A stretch of 64,000 bases of DNA from Norana najaformis (Eukaryota > Annelida > Clitellata > Crassiclitellata > Hormogastridae): contig OZ029927.1 in NCBI GenBank assembly GCA_964023275.1, forward strand, positions 15,663,952-15,727,951, read 5' to 3'. Below, piece after piece: positions 11,736 through 24,127 of this stretch. Under the pieces are notes generated by a model. That model did not search any database and had not been told where the DNA came from. It saw only the letters and a program-made list of their open reading frames with translations. Within the stretch, counting starts at the first letter, position 1; every line of letters begins with the position of its first letter. Position numbers and translations under genes: made by a program.

Positions 11736-12383
11736 CTGACGGACGGATTAATACGTGGTCGTTAGTTGGATGGATTCAGGCACTAAAGCAGAACGCCGAC
11801 CTTACTTTCCCCTCTACCCTGTTTTCTGCAGGAAGTTTGCAAAGGTCCTTTTAAGAACCTCTTGAAGACGGTTATTACTGTGTCGAGGCAACCCAGCCTT
11901 ATAATTGGCTCGCAGGAAGCACTCAGACCTATCAGTGTTCATCTTGCAAGTGGCAGACATTGCTATCCAGGTTCTCCGAATAAAAAGACGGTCTTGCATT
12001 TGAAGCAAATAACGGCTGACAATAGTCCAAAATTCTTTGACGGATAAGGATGTCTTTGCAAAAACTCAGCGAAATCTAGGAACTAATTGGAGATTAAGAT
12101 GTTTTGCAAAATCCGTGGTTTTCAGAATCTACCTGGACAAGAGCAAATCTTTCTGTCGATGTTTGAGCAGAATTACTGAAGAAAAAAGGTCAGAGTTAAA
12201 GTTTTTGCCCATAATCAGTCGTTCAACTACAGAGGGAGTTAACAGCATCATGGTAGATTTTTACAATCATCTGAATCTGTTCCAAGCTGAAAGCGACAGG
12301 AAGGTAATCTGACTTGTGGCAAATTGTGGAAGCATTTGAACTTTTTAATCAAAACTTCACGATCAGGAAGGACTAGTTCAGTT

Positions 12384-12438
12384 TTTGTTGTTGTTGTTGT
12401 TGTGGTTGTTGTTGTTCTTCTTCTTCTTCTTCTTCTTC

Positions 12439-12475
<37 letters not shown>
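12384..12475. repeat. Compound (TTG)n(TTC)n(TTA)n microsatellite
   Basis: Three adjacent triplet tracts follow one another: TTG repeats with one interruption, about nine TTC repeats, then about thirteen TTA repeats. All have the form TTN, so a single ancestral tract probably changed its third base step by step. Confidence 0.93.
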
Positions 12476-12476
<1 letters not shown>

Positions 12477-13185
12477 CCCTAGATAGAAAGGATTCCTCAG
12501 GATTTGGAAACCATTTTATCTCCGTTTCTTCTTCTTTTACCTATTTTTGTTACTGTTATTGTTATTGTTATTTTTGTTATACCCACGGTATATATGATCC
12601 CTCAGGATTTAAAAAATTCTCTTGAGAATTAAAAATTCTGGGAATAAAACTCAGAATTTACAATAATATTAATATTATGATGTTTACGATGAAGACAATA
12701 ATGACAACTAAAACAATGTAGTGATGATAATAATGCACTAATAAGGTAATATAATGAAATTATTTAATTAATGTAAAGACAGCCTCTATAAGAGAGTGCT
12801 GTTTGATCTGAGGAACCAGGCTTGCAGAGCCAGATGGGTTTGTAAATCCTTATGAGATGGAAAGAATGATTTCAATCTGTGAGACAAACAGTCAGATAGA
12901 AGTAGGCTCACCTGACAGCTCAGGTAAATTCAAATGAAAGCCAGGCCATTGTCAGCTGGAGTGATAACAGATGCTCACCTCGTCCTCCTCCTCGTCCTCG
13001 TCCTCCTCCTCTGCCCTTCCGCCCATCCGTCCGTCAGTCAGTCAGTGGGCCGCGCCGGCAGAACTGAAAGAACACAAAACAAGAAGGCTGCCACTGATAA
13101 GGCCAACAGGAACTACTATAGCTACCGGTTTTGACTCCGGCTTTGTACTCCCATTGTACAATCTGATTTACAAGACAGACATCCA

Positions 13186-13432
13186 GACACTGTACACACA
13201 AACAGACACTCAAGCAGTCAGACATACAGATGCTGAATGATGCACACAGACATACAGACAGACACTCACATAGACACACACAAACAAGCTCCCATGGACT
13301 CAGATACAGAGACAGGCAGACAGACGTATTCAGACAGACAGACAGACAGACGGACAGACACACAGACAGACACACAGACAGACATCTGAATAGGTACAAC
13401 GCACGCCAGCAAGCAGACAGACAGGCAGACAG
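13186..13432. repeat. CAGA-rich microsatellite region
   Basis: Diffuse ACAGACAG repeats, densest at 13332-13390 (CAGACAGACAGACAGACGGA and following). Long Ser/Val/Cys/Leu frames on the minus strand are artefacts of this composition. Confidence 0.85.
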
Positions 13433-14449
13433 TAGTAGGCGGTTCCTGGATGCCGAGTACAGATTCTCCTAAACCATGCAGTGCACTCCACAGAAGATAT
13501 CTATCGCAATCAAACCGCTGCAACCTTAGTGGCCCCACCAGACATGAAACACACCAAGGACGAATCGACGACGATGATGACGGTAAGGATGGTGATGGTG
13601 ACGATGAGGAAGGATAAAGGCGACTCCGATCACGATCGACCCCTCTCTCTTGTCTGTCTGGCTCTCTTTCTATCTGTTGATATCTGTCTCTCTGTCAATT
13701 CTGTCTCTGCTCTTGGACCTGTCTCTCTGTCTATGCCGTCTCTCCTCTGTCTTTTTGTCTCTGTGTTTATATCTTTTCATCTCTCCTCCATCTCTCAGAT
13801 CTCTATCTTCACTCCCTCACACATGCATACATCTATAACATTATATATGTATATGCAGTGCTTTTTCTAGAAAAAAAGGTTCCGGAACTGAACAATTATG
13901 GAATTTTGTGCTAAAATTTCATTATTTTTATCAATCAATGAACACTGAAAACAGTGTAAAGTTGTAAACACTGAAATTGAATTAAAATAAGTTACATTAT
14001 ATTACATAATTAAAATAACTTAGTAACACAATTCTTTTATTTAAAACTAAATTATTTTTTATTAGCCGAAAAAAGGTGCCGGAACACCGTTCCAGAGCGT
14101 TCTGTCTGGAAAAAAGCACTGTGTATGCGTAAATGTATCTGTAATGTATGTTACATACCTTGGCCCATTTGTAAACTGTTGCCTGCAAATAGAAAGATGT
14201 CCTAAACCATAAAATAAAAAGAGAACAGACTGAGAACCATGCACATGAGTAAATAAGTATTTGTGTAAATCACCCGGAAATGCCACATGGCTGCCACCGA
14301 CGCTGTTCAACACATGTAAAACCAAACGCCATAAAAGCGAACGAACGCTTGCCAATATAAGGCGAACTGCGAAAATATCTGACAGACCGTTCTGGTATTA
14401 ACCTTTCAATCAGTCTCATAAAACTGCACAGTTCTTATACACATCCATC

Positions 14450-14522
14450 TGTCCATCCATCCATCCATCCATCCATCCATCCATCCATCCATCCATCCAC
14501 CCACCCATCCATCCATCCATCC
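14450..14522. repeat. CCAT microsatellite with CCAC variants
   Basis: About 18 copies of CCAT with a short CCACCCAC interruption. This is a second, smaller and less pure array of the motif seen at 6495-6694. Confidence 0.9.
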
Positions 14523-15689
14523 CACATCTAAGTCATTACGAAAGCCTGGAAATAAGCAAGCAAGCATTCTATTTTATACATTAGAAATATGTGTGTATAT
14601 GTGTGTGTCATTGCTTATACAGGTCTCACGTCTAAATCATATTTATTACTTGCTGTCATACCAAAAATGTGTGTGCCTGAAGGCGTAGATAAAAGAATGC
14701 ATTAATGGAAAGAGCATTGAAGCGACCGCGGGCTATATGATTTGATAAATATGCCTTGAAATGTACACAAGGCCAGAATCCTTGGGTATGTTATATAAGC
14801 TCTGCTGCCATCTGTTAGGCACCAACTCAAAACAAAATCACTTCCAATCTTGGGTGGTTTGCATTAGCTCGTAACTTAGCATTAGGGTTCCAGCGAAATA
14901 TAAGAATTTTAACAGAATTTTAATACAGGGCCGCGTCTCTCATACAGTATTGTAAATGTACACGATTTTCTATTGGGACCGTATGGCAGTAGCCGATATT
15001 AGAAAATCTTTTAAAAATATGAGATGCTGGTAAATTTATATAACCGACTATTTATAGTTCAGTGAAAGTAACATAAAACGAAATGATATTTTCGTTTTCT
15101 GTATACCAAATAGCAGTATATTTACACTAAACAACGAGATAACGACAAATACACATGCGGTGCAGAAAAACTATAGAACACGCAAGATTACGCATGTGAT
15201 GACGTAACAAAATAGGAGATGAGTGTCACCTTATTTAGATTGTGTTATTCTGATTGCTGTCAAATCGTAAATCATACACTAGAATTTCTAAAGCGCCACT
15301 TTAAAGCTAAACAGAAGGCACCAGCTTATGCGCGAGCGTTGCCTATCACCAGTAACCATCCTGCGAATACCCTCGTCACCATAAACATTGCACTGTCTTC
15401 GGTTTACTGTTTCGGTTTACACTGATTACGATTACACTAGTTTGGCTTTAGCCTCTCCGGATTTTGACCTGGTACTAAATGGGCTGTTTTAGATTTGATT
15501 TGATTAAGCGCCAGTAAATGAGTAAATCTAAATGACGCCGATTTTGTGTGGCACTGGGAAATTTTGGTACTGGCATATAAATAAAATTCCATGCGAGCTA
15601 CTAAACTCCGTTTGTTCGTTATTATAACGAGGCTCGTAATTCTGCTGTATTATCGCTTATACTTTACACTCATCTTTCACAAGGCCTAT

Positions 15690-15925
15690 CCGGATTCCTC
15701 CTCTTTCCCTTATCTATCTTGCCGCTTCAATTCGAAACACCATCTACTGTAGCCGTCTGACTGTCTGCCTGTCTGACCCTTGGATCTTGGCCTGAACCGA
15801 ATCTGATCATTCCTGTCTATCGGTCTTGTTTTGACTGAGCACCTGTAAAAAGCTGGTTCCCGCGACTTAGCCATCGTTGGGCGCTACAGAAATCTCGGGC
15901 TTGCGATTACGAGTACACTTACAGT
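15690..15925 (+). mobile_element. CR1-like 3' tail
   Basis: It shares with the 9460 and 55490 copies CTATCCGGATTCC, GGATCTTGGCCTGAACCGA, CTATCGGTCTTGTTTTGACT, AAGCTGGTTCCCGCGACTTA and TCGTTGGGCGCTACAGAAAT, and ends in TTGCGATTACGAGTAC. Sequence drift relative to 9460 suggests an older insertion. No open reading frame remains. Confidence 0.75.
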
Positions 15926-16834
15926 ACGCCCTAATTGAAGGTAAGTGGTTGGGCTGACAAAGTGCTTGCAAATACTATGTAGGTCTTGTTATTGTTGCGG
16001 CCTTCTGTGCTCATACTTTGTATTTCTTGAGTATAAGTGTTTTTACACTTGTTATTGGAGATGGGTTCGGTAAACACCACTCGCCGTAGCCGCTCCGTTG
16101 TTGTTCCGTTGCTTGTCGTATGGAGCCCGACTCGTAATCGAGCATGAGCCGAGCTTTCCATTACTGATTTGCCTTGATCGAGTGTCTCTAAATCAGCTGG
16201 TTCTCTTGACTTGGCATGCATCGGCATACACAGAGATGTATAGTCGCTTACAGACCGACTATATATAGCCCAAATATCGGAGTCGACAGCACTAGACGCT
16301 TCCCTAGTAGGCCTAACTTCGCTGTCGTTATGTTGTAGAAATGCCTGTTGTGAAGTCCCTCTCTTAAGTTAACTTGGACAACATGACGTTCCGCAGTCAG
16401 CGGCTCGCTATCGATCATCACAAGACAAAAAAACTGACAATCGGATTTTTTAAAGAGTTCGAAGTGTTTGCGGAAATCTGTCGTCTTGTCTCATCTTACT
16501 TAACCAGTCATACAACGGCCAGAACTTCTTTGGTTGCTGGCGCCACGTAATTTGTTCCTGCAGGTAGAGTTGACAGCTTTATTAGCAAAATAAGCTTATG
16601 GTTTTTTGTGTCTGCGAATAAGCTGGTTCCAAAAATTATTTTTTGCACTGAAGAAGAGCAGAGTTTTTGTTAAAATTACTTGCAACATTATTAACTCATT
16701 ATCCACGCAGAAAGACAAGCTATGATCATTTATCATGACCCATCAAAATGCGGGCCAGGAAGGCCATTTGACCTCAAACGCTTAAGGTCCTCAACTTTTA
16801 ACCTTTCAAGCGTCGTCAAAAATTCAGCATAAAT

Positions 16835-16985
16835 GTAAATGTAAATGTTCACGTTTTTCTATAGCTACCGTATGGCTTCGACCCTGCTAATTTGTCAATA
16901 AATTTGTTGGATGAGATCTTACATCACCGCTGTCCGTTTGAATAGGGGCCACGCCTTTTAAGGTACCCTTTGTACGGACCGTGCT
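16835..16985 (-). mobile_element. Family C SINE-like repeat
   Basis: On the minus strand it reads: CACGGTCCGTAC, a CTTAAAAGGCGTGGCC-type segment, AAACGGACAGCGGTGATGTA, AGCAGGGTCGAAGCCATACG, then GCTATAGAAAAACGTGAACATTTACATTTAC. Plus-strand copies lie at 21725-21935, 50290-50450 and 55725-55858, and a minus-strand fragment at about 14925-15000. The constant length and ACATTTACATTT tail fit a SINE. Confidence 0.65.
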
Positions 16986-17239
16986 AGCCTGAGTAGGACT
17001 AAAGCCGCGTGGCATTAAATTCTGTAAATTGCTTGGACCTCTTGCAACCTCTGAAATGGTTCTGGGTTATAATACTTACACGCTATGCTATTATTATCTT
17101 TGGAGATATACAGCTTTTGTATTTTGTCTGTATCTGGCAGTGAACTTATTTTTATTTTACTCTCTTTTGTACACCATTGCTCCCTAATGAGCCGAGTGAC
17201 GACCTTAACAGGGCGCTATAATTACTGCGGGAATTGCGC

Positions 17240-17247
17240 TATAAATA
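17240..17247 (+). promoter_or_regulatory. TATA box of the FGF gene
   Basis: TATAAATA flanked by GC-rich sequence (GCGC upstream, GGCAGG downstream) is a textbook TATA box. It predicts transcription starting near 17272, about 50 nt before the ATG at 17321. This supports 17321 as the start of the FGF coding region rather than a start in a distant exon. Confidence 0.6.
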
Positions 17248-17320
17248 GGCAGGCTACATTTAAACCGCTTTAAATTGAAGCTTATTAAAAGTGATATGTG
17301 TTCTGCAATGCCTTTTAGTC

Positions 17321-19720
17321 ATGTCTGCACTGGTCAACTTAACAGCGATATCACCTTTCACCGCCACCGTCTCGAACATTCCCACAATTCCAATCATCCA
17401 ATCTCCGTTCGCCGGCTTCCGCTCGGCCTTCGACGTCGCTTCTGCGCCTCCGATTCACTTGAGACATCATCGGAAGAAGATGGGAAGCCGTCGGGCTCAA
17501 AAAGAGAGTCGGCAGCACGAGCAACACGAGCGACGGGAACGGCAAGAGGAGGAGGAACGGGAGAAGAAGAGAAGGAGCCTCAACATCCCCGAATACGGAA
17601 AGGCCAAGGAGCTGAGGCTCTTCAACACGCGACAAAATACTTTTGTACAGATACAGAGTGACGGATCTGTCAGAACAGGTCCACAATCTAATTCAATACA
17701 CTGTACGTATTTCAGACATTCTGAATTATTTCAATAAACCTCTAACTTCCGGCCGACGCCTGGGATAGGTAATTTTTAAGCGGTGGGTGACCTAAATTTA
17801 TAAAACTAATGTTCAGTGGTTGTTTGTACCATAGGATTTATCAGATCAAGCCAAAACGTTTTTACACTATTTGTGGCTTAATGTTAATGTCTCCCCCTCT
17901 CAGTGTTCCGCAGGCGCCTGAAAACTGTACTGTTTAACAGTGATTTTACTTTTTCGGGTCAGAAGCACCTCTGTTGAGTTTATCCTGTAAGAGGCGCTTT
18001 ATAAATCTCAATTTACATTTACAATTACAAAAGAGAATAATCGCGTTCTAGCAAAAATGCGGTTTTCGAAACGCATGACTGCATAACCTGTCTTGAAGGG
18101 CCTTCGGTATCATGCCCGAGTGCACCGAGTATACTGTGAGTATACTGTGAGTATACTGTGAGTATACTGGGAGTATACGGGGGGTACTTGCGGTGCAGGT
18201 GGTTTCTTACAAGTATGTTGTTGGTTTATGACATATCAGAAGCCAACATTGGTGCTCGTTCCAGGTGCCTTGTTGGCTGAGTGCAGTTTGCTGTTTTCGT
18301 TTCAGCCATATTTGAAGTTCTCTTCTGGTGCCATCTGGCACCTCAGCTGTTCAAACCCTGTTCCAGTTCACCTTCATCGTTCTCCGCCATCCTGCTGCGC
18401 TTCAAGGCCAGCAATCGTTATCTCTGCATGAGTCACAGCGGTAGAATCTACACTCAGATTCCAGTAAGAAATCGATAAAGTGTAGCATCATGAATTTTTG
18501 ATTTGATATATTTTAATTGTACAGAGTAGCAGTTTGAACATATGCACAGGTATTGTTATTTAAAAAAGTATATTACAGTAGCGCAACATAAACCCAACGC
18601 ATTTCGATTACCCTGTCTAACCCCCTTCGCAGACGTCGGCATTCCCATGAAGTAGTAAAGCCTAGATCCAGTGGAGTACAGACTGTCTGCTGTCTGACTG
18701 AAGTTGGTGTTTGAGGCAGAGGCTGTAGCAAAATAACTTATGCCAAAGTTAGGTGCAGACGTCTGCATTGGACATAACCTTTCTCCCCTTTTCTCTAATG
18801 GGCACCCCTCTTAGCAACTGCCTGAAGTCTGTTTTATTTGGCATTGGTCTCACTGAGGTTGGGAGTCTGTTCTTGAAGTGTTGCTTTATAAATGTCAGAT
18901 TACAATAACAATACTCATTTCAAGAATAGACTCATCAGGGGTGCTTCCGACCTGAATCAGTGAGACCACTGTCAAATGATACAGATGTCCTTAATGGAAC
19001 CAACATAAGATCTTTAAGCACCTCTCCTCTCTCTCATCTAGACAAGGAAGCGTTATATTGAATACTTAATAGGGCTTCTGCTGTTGTTAGGGTGAATCCT
19101 TGAAGAATGTAGAAGATTGCATATTCCAACACGAGTTTCTCTCCAACCAGTATGACGTCTACTATAGCTGGAGGTACCCAAACAGCACTTGGCCTTGCGG
19201 GCCTGGCCTCGGCGGCAAAACAGTCAGTAAAAGGACATGTGTGAACAGGTGGTACTTGGGCGTTGATAAAAAAGGGAAACTGTGTACAGTTAAGACTCCT
19301 CGCACCAAGATTAAGCGAAACACGTTCTTCATTCAGCGGTGGATACACGACCAGGCGGGGCAGGGCCGACCCGAGTATCCCAACCCACTGGCAGGGTCCA
19401 CCCCTGCCACGCCCTCTGCGGAAGGCAGCATTTTCAAAATTCACTCTACGAGGTCTCGTTCTTCGGTCTTTGACATTCTTTCGCAGAAGCGACATGCGAC
19501 AAGAACTCACGTGACTGCTGCGGAAGTGACGACGAGCAGACGTGACTGTCTGAATCTTCTGAAGAACTGCGACCGCGACGAGCGATTGAAAGAGGAAACG
19601 GCGATGACAGCAGAGAGACGAACTGCCTCATCTGGTCGAGGAGTGTCTCCACCGGGGAGGCTGATTACCTGGAGGAAGCGCAGAGAGCTGCTATGGATCC
19701 ATGCAGATGATACGCCATAG
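17321..19720 (+). CDS. FGF: Fibroblast growth factor family protein, 3 coding exons
   Basis: Exons 17321-17702, 18306-18463 and 19091-19720 join in phase 1 and phase 0 to give 389 codons. FGFs are beta-trefoil ligands of receptor tyrosine kinases. The trefoil begins with KELRLFNTRQNTFVQIQSDG (about residues 97-116), continues with LLRFKASNRYLCMSHSGRIY in exon 2, then DCIFQHEFLSNQYDVYYS and NRWYLGVDKKGK in exon 3; these match the FGF strands around (S/N)RYLAM, EC.F.E, NNYNTY and WY.AL...G. Before the trefoil is a Lys/Arg/Glu-rich segment; after it is a 120-residue basic tail not found in short vertebrate FGFs. Exon 2 carries a Ser/Pro/Cys-rich insertion, HLAPQLFKPCSSSPSSFSA. One N-glycosylation site (Asn211) is present. 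No clean signal peptide follows Met1, although the upstream open frame (VICVLQCLLVMSALV) is hydrophobic. Paralogue assignment is not possible. The 18306 acceptor is the only one I saw that keeps phase. Confidence 0.85.
18127..18181. repeat. 11-bp tandem repeat in FGF intron 1
   Basis: Five copies of about GAGTATACTGT, the last two slightly changed. Each unit contains the palindrome GTATAC. The same GAGTATACTC word forms the core of a palindrome at 50903 in ZCCHC10 intron 1, probably by coincidence. Confidence 0.85.
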
Positions 19721-19966
19721 GTGTGTCACGGTCTGTGGTCGCACAGTTGTATACTGCCACCATTGCACGTAGATGCTATCCTGTCATGTTGCACGATCAG
19801 TTTGTCACTGTGCACATCAGCGCTGTTTAGAATGTCGTTGGTGTTTACAACGCATGTCGTTGCACACCTCTAAGCCGTTAAACCACTTGCGACAGCTTAA
19901 ACGGCTGTTGTGCAGTTTATTTGAGGTCAGGTTAAGGGTATTTGAGGTCAGATTAAGGGTTTGGCA

Positions 19967-19972
19967 AATAAA
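19967..19972 (+). promoter_or_regulatory. Candidate polyadenylation signal of FGF
   Basis: The first AATAAA downstream of the FGF stop codon lies 247 nt after it, a normal 3' UTR length. No other evidence. Confidence 0.4.
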
Positions 19973-21724
19973 TGTGCAACAGCCTAAATGTCTCGACCTA
20001 TACAGGCTGCCACACAGCTTATCTGAGCTCAGGCTAAGGCTTGGACATAAACTTGGACTATCGAAAGGCCGAAGGTTTTGTGAAGTTGAGGCCATTATTT
20101 AGGACTACTGTAGGATGTGACTGAATGTTAGGAATCCTTGATTTGCTGAACTGTGGATTGCTTGATGCTTCTCTGTTTTTGGATGTGTAGCAGAACATTG
20201 GTGACATCTACTGTTGGTTTAGAGCAGACCATTTTCTCTAATGTGGTTCATGACTTTGTATGGTTATAAAGAGACGTGACGGGCAGTTGGGTTTGGTCTT
20301 CTGTGTGGAACTGCACCAGTATTAATATGAAGAACCCGAAGTGCAAAGACCATGATGTTACATGGTTCAGGGCTGTCAGAAATGTTACTGGGGTTAGGAT
20401 GCTTGGAAAAATCATGCCAGGTATGTCTATAGAGCAGTGGAAAAAATTCACTGCATAAGACACACTGCACAGATCTCTGGAGGACCCAGCAGCTGTAGTT
20501 TGCGTGTTCCTCGCCAGAGTGATGGAATTTTGGAACTCGCGGATTCCATGAACTTTATCAAATCTCAGCTACAGACGTGTCTACAATTCTTGTCTGCAGA
20601 CATCTTGTAACCTGCTTTTCTTGTGAAAAGTGCAGTGATGTGTACTGACAATGACTCTGTTAAACGAGCGTAGAGGCAATGGAATTTCTCAAAATGAACA
20701 CTACAGGAGAGTCTTGCCTGCAATGTTTCACTTTCGTCAAGTCTGAGCTGCGGTCTTGAAGGCGGCGAGGCTTGTTGGTCTGACACTGTCCTAAGTAGGT
20801 CTACAAGTGCCGTGGAAACCACTGCGCGGGAAGAGTCAAGTAGCCTACAGTTTGTGAGACTTTTAGAGTACTATCGTGCATGTTGTTAACATCGTTAAGT
20901 TATGTTTAATTATATTTCTTCAGTTAGTCCATCTCTTGGCTTTGCCAACTTGAGGCTGACAGATGGTGGAATTGTTTGCATTTGGAAAGTGACTTGTATC
21001 AGTTTAAAGTTTACGGCCTACCTCAGAATTTTGTTTTATTCTCTTGAATTGGAAATTACCTCATTCATGTGCATGTGCCAGTTTAATGTGTCGCAGATAG
21101 GCAGTGGCGTGGCTCTTAGGAGACGAGGGGGTGCGTTGGGCCGTGTGCCCGAATTGTCCCCAAATGAAACGTTTAAATGTTTGTTACGCATTGTAAATAT
21201 ATTCTGAATGTTGATACCTCAGTATTCAATGATGATCAGGATTATGTGGATCTGACTGGACGCAGTTCACAACCGTTGTTCTAGCTCTTGGGATAATTTC
21301 CAGAGCCATTGTGTACAGTTCTGCACTTACGGTATTCTAGGCTTAGTGTCAATCACGTGCGTATTTGCATACTTGTACGCTTGTATGATTTAATGTGGTT
21401 TTCTCAGTCTGTGCATTTCATGATTGTGGTCTCTGGTTAGAAGGTGGAACAATTCTCGCTTTTGTATATTGTTTGTCGGACAAAAAGCGCCGATAGCTTC
21501 TCGTAAAGCTGTGCAATGAAAATGGCAGTCACAGTTTAAGCTTATATTTTTCAGTGGTTAAGTAGCAAGACAACCCAAGCATTTCTTTATACCATTGTGA
21601 AGTTCAGTTCTCAAGATTTTTTTGCTTATGCTGGTTCCTACATACCATTACTCATTGAGCTCCATATAATGTTGGCTTTTTTGCAAGCCATTTCAAGTCT
21701 TGCTGTACAAGTAGGCAACAATCT

Positions 21725-21935
21725 GCAGCGAGGTTGCCGGTTTGCATACCGATAGCTGCTACATTTAGGAGATTTTAATCTCAGGGTAGCAAGGTCCTTA
21801 CATGGAGACCTTAAATGGCATGGCGCCCATTCAAACGGGCAGCGGTGGTGAAGGATCTCGCCTGATTAATTCGTTGAAAAATGAGCATTGTCAAGGCTGT
21901 ATGGTCGCTATAGAAAAACGTGCACATTTATAGAT
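21725..21935 (+). mobile_element. Family C SINE-like repeat
   Basis: The plus-strand copy includes AGGGTAGCAAGGTCC, GGAGACCTTAAATGGC, CAAACGGGCAGCGGTGGTGA, AGGATCTC and GAAAAATGAGC, then GGTCGCTATAGAAAAACGTG. It matches 50290-50450 and 55725-55858 and the minus-strand copy at 16835-16985. I see no clear pol III box B, so its origin is unclear. Confidence 0.65.
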
Positions 21936-22253
21936 GAATAAAAACTTGATTCATGTTCCTGTCTGGGTGTATCATAATTTGTGTTGGCATAATGCATACT
22001 TTAAGGAGTTTCTGGATTATCTTGCATCTTGTCAGCCTCAACTTAAGACTCGTCTTTTTCAGTTGTCATATCTACCATGGGCTGCCTCTGTGTTTCAGTG
22101 GACTGACTGTCTGGGTATTGACCTGATCACGGCTTGGTTTTGGTCCGCCATTGGTTGATGCTTTGTACCACAGAAGTTGCTAATAAATCTAAGCATCAAT
22201 CCAGTACTGGGCATTATAACATCCTGTATTCTAAAATCCAAGTCAAACACCTA

Positions 22254-22379
22254 ACTTCAAATTGTATGGCTGAAACTTCAAATTGTATGGCTGAAACTTC
22301 AAACTGTACAGCTGAAACTTCAAATTGTATGGCTGAAACTTCAAACTGTATGGCTGGAACTTCAAATTGTATGGCTGAA
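22254..22379. repeat. 21-bp minisatellite, six copies
   Basis: Six units of ACTTCAAATTGTATGGCTGA(A), starting at 22254 and every 21 bp after. Because 21 is a multiple of three, one frame reads TSNCMAE six times inside a 132-codon open frame (22134-22532). The rest of that frame has no protein-like features and no similarity I recognise, so I treat it as non-coding. Confidence 0.92.
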
Positions 22380-24127
22380 ATGTTTCTTGCCCGTGGCTTC
22401 AGATATTATACTTCAAGCGTACTGATAATACTGAAGGTTGTGCCCGACTTACTTCTACACCCAGACTTTGAAAGCCTGAAAACTGATTGTCAGCCTTCTA
22501 TTAATGGGATCGTTTGGTTCTTGAGAAATTGATGAAAGTTCCTGGATGCAGCAGCCATGGTATGCATTGCTAGCTGATGTGAACATACAAATGTAAAGCA
22601 AACAACTGTCATGCCACAGAAATGGCAGCTGTTCCAATAGCTACAGTATGCCCATACTGTTCTTATCTTTATAAAATTACTGCAGGAAGTTTATTTCTGT
22701 ACTTATTTGCACATTTAAACGGTGCTGAAAATGCATACTAGGACACTTCTTCGTCTTGCAACATCAGGCAGTTTAGTGAGCGCCAGTCGCAATGGCAAAC
22801 TGAACAACTTTTTGCACTGGCTAAAAAATGAAAAATTGAAATCCGTTGACATCTTGGCTAGACATCTTTGTGCAAAAAACATCTACAGCATCTACTCTAG
22901 TAGTCTTCTGCAGCAATGCTACACCACCAAAACAATTTGTACTGTTAAAAAAGCATTTATTTATACCTGTTCTTATCATATACGTCGTTGCCTGAATCAG
23001 TATTTAGATTGTACCTGTCTAAATTTACTTGATATTTAGTACCTGACAGTATTTAATTCTGAATTATATTTTAGCAATATAGATCATAAATGTCTTATTG
23101 TTTTTAATTATATGAACAGTACACGTACTGTCTCCTTGTTTCAGACCGACACTTTCATAATCTTGTAGGGTGTGTGGAACACCACACATGAAAGCTGAGA
23201 ATGCGGTGTTTGGCATAGCGGGTAGCTAAACTTGTACACAGCAGTCAACATAGAACTCATTTCGAATTTTTCACTATACAGCACATACAGCAGCATTATC
23301 TGTTCAACTGCGTGCTAGTCATTCATTCGTTTCATTTATTATTCACAAATGATTAAGTATACATAATAAAATACATATATTAAGTCATCAATTCTGAGCC
23401 CCTCACTACCTAGCTACTGACTTTTTGACTTGCCATAAGAAAAATTTAATTACAATTTTAGTTACCCTATATGGAAAAAACCTTAGCATTTTGTAATAAA
23501 TAATCTCATATAACTAAACATCCTAACCATCATATAGCCTATCCGTTCTATTCAAATACACCAATATACATATCATACTAGCAGAACCAAAGCTACACAG
23601 GAGTCCGTCATTGACCTCGAAATTCCAGCTCGTACCCAACCTGATAAGATCATATTTGCACAAAAAATACAGTAAACTACAATGACCAAAACCTCACTAA
23701 ATTCCTTCCCCAAAGCTTCAATTTTCCTGGCAGAGGCCCGTCTCTAAGCCCCACCCATAAGACACCACCCACGGCAAGCACATCTTGTAGTGAGAACTTT
23801 AGAAGAGGTGCCACTAAGCTCAAATTTATATGAACAGTACAGAAACAAATAAAATGTGCAACCGTTTAACGAAATACAGAAGCCGTTTAACAAATACTCT
23901 GAAGTGGCTGCACACAGATTAAAGATGCTTCATAAGGCTTAATAAAGTGTTGTAACAGGCAAACGTTACTCTCTTCCAAGTACACAAGGAACAAGTTTTG
24001 ATACGCAAAACCTCTTAATTCACTGTATGTGCATCTGTTGTGCTGAAGTCAAGATGTCCTTACTAGGAATGGGAATAGGGAAGGCACTCATTTCCATTTC
24101 TCAGACTTTTAAACTCGTAAACGCCCT

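Larger units (their letters stand above)
11736..17239. other. Gene-poor stretch upstream of FGF
   Basis: No recognisable protein similarity. At 11832 an acceptor-like tttctgcag opens a 72-codon frame (to 12047), and at 12308 GACAGGAAG is followed by gtaatc; these may be exons of an unknown or non-coding transcript. Near 12960-13590 is another GC-richer zone with CGTCC and GTCAG runs. Microsatellites lie at 12384-12475, 13186-13432 and 14450-14522. CR1-like tails and a minus-strand family C SINE are listed separately; further diverged tail-like pieces lie at about 15270-15560 and 16060-16260. Confidence 0.5.

Noticed and set aside
17275-17661. 128-codon frame overlapping FGF exon 1
   Set aside because: Different frame from the one carrying the trefoil motif; no similarity.
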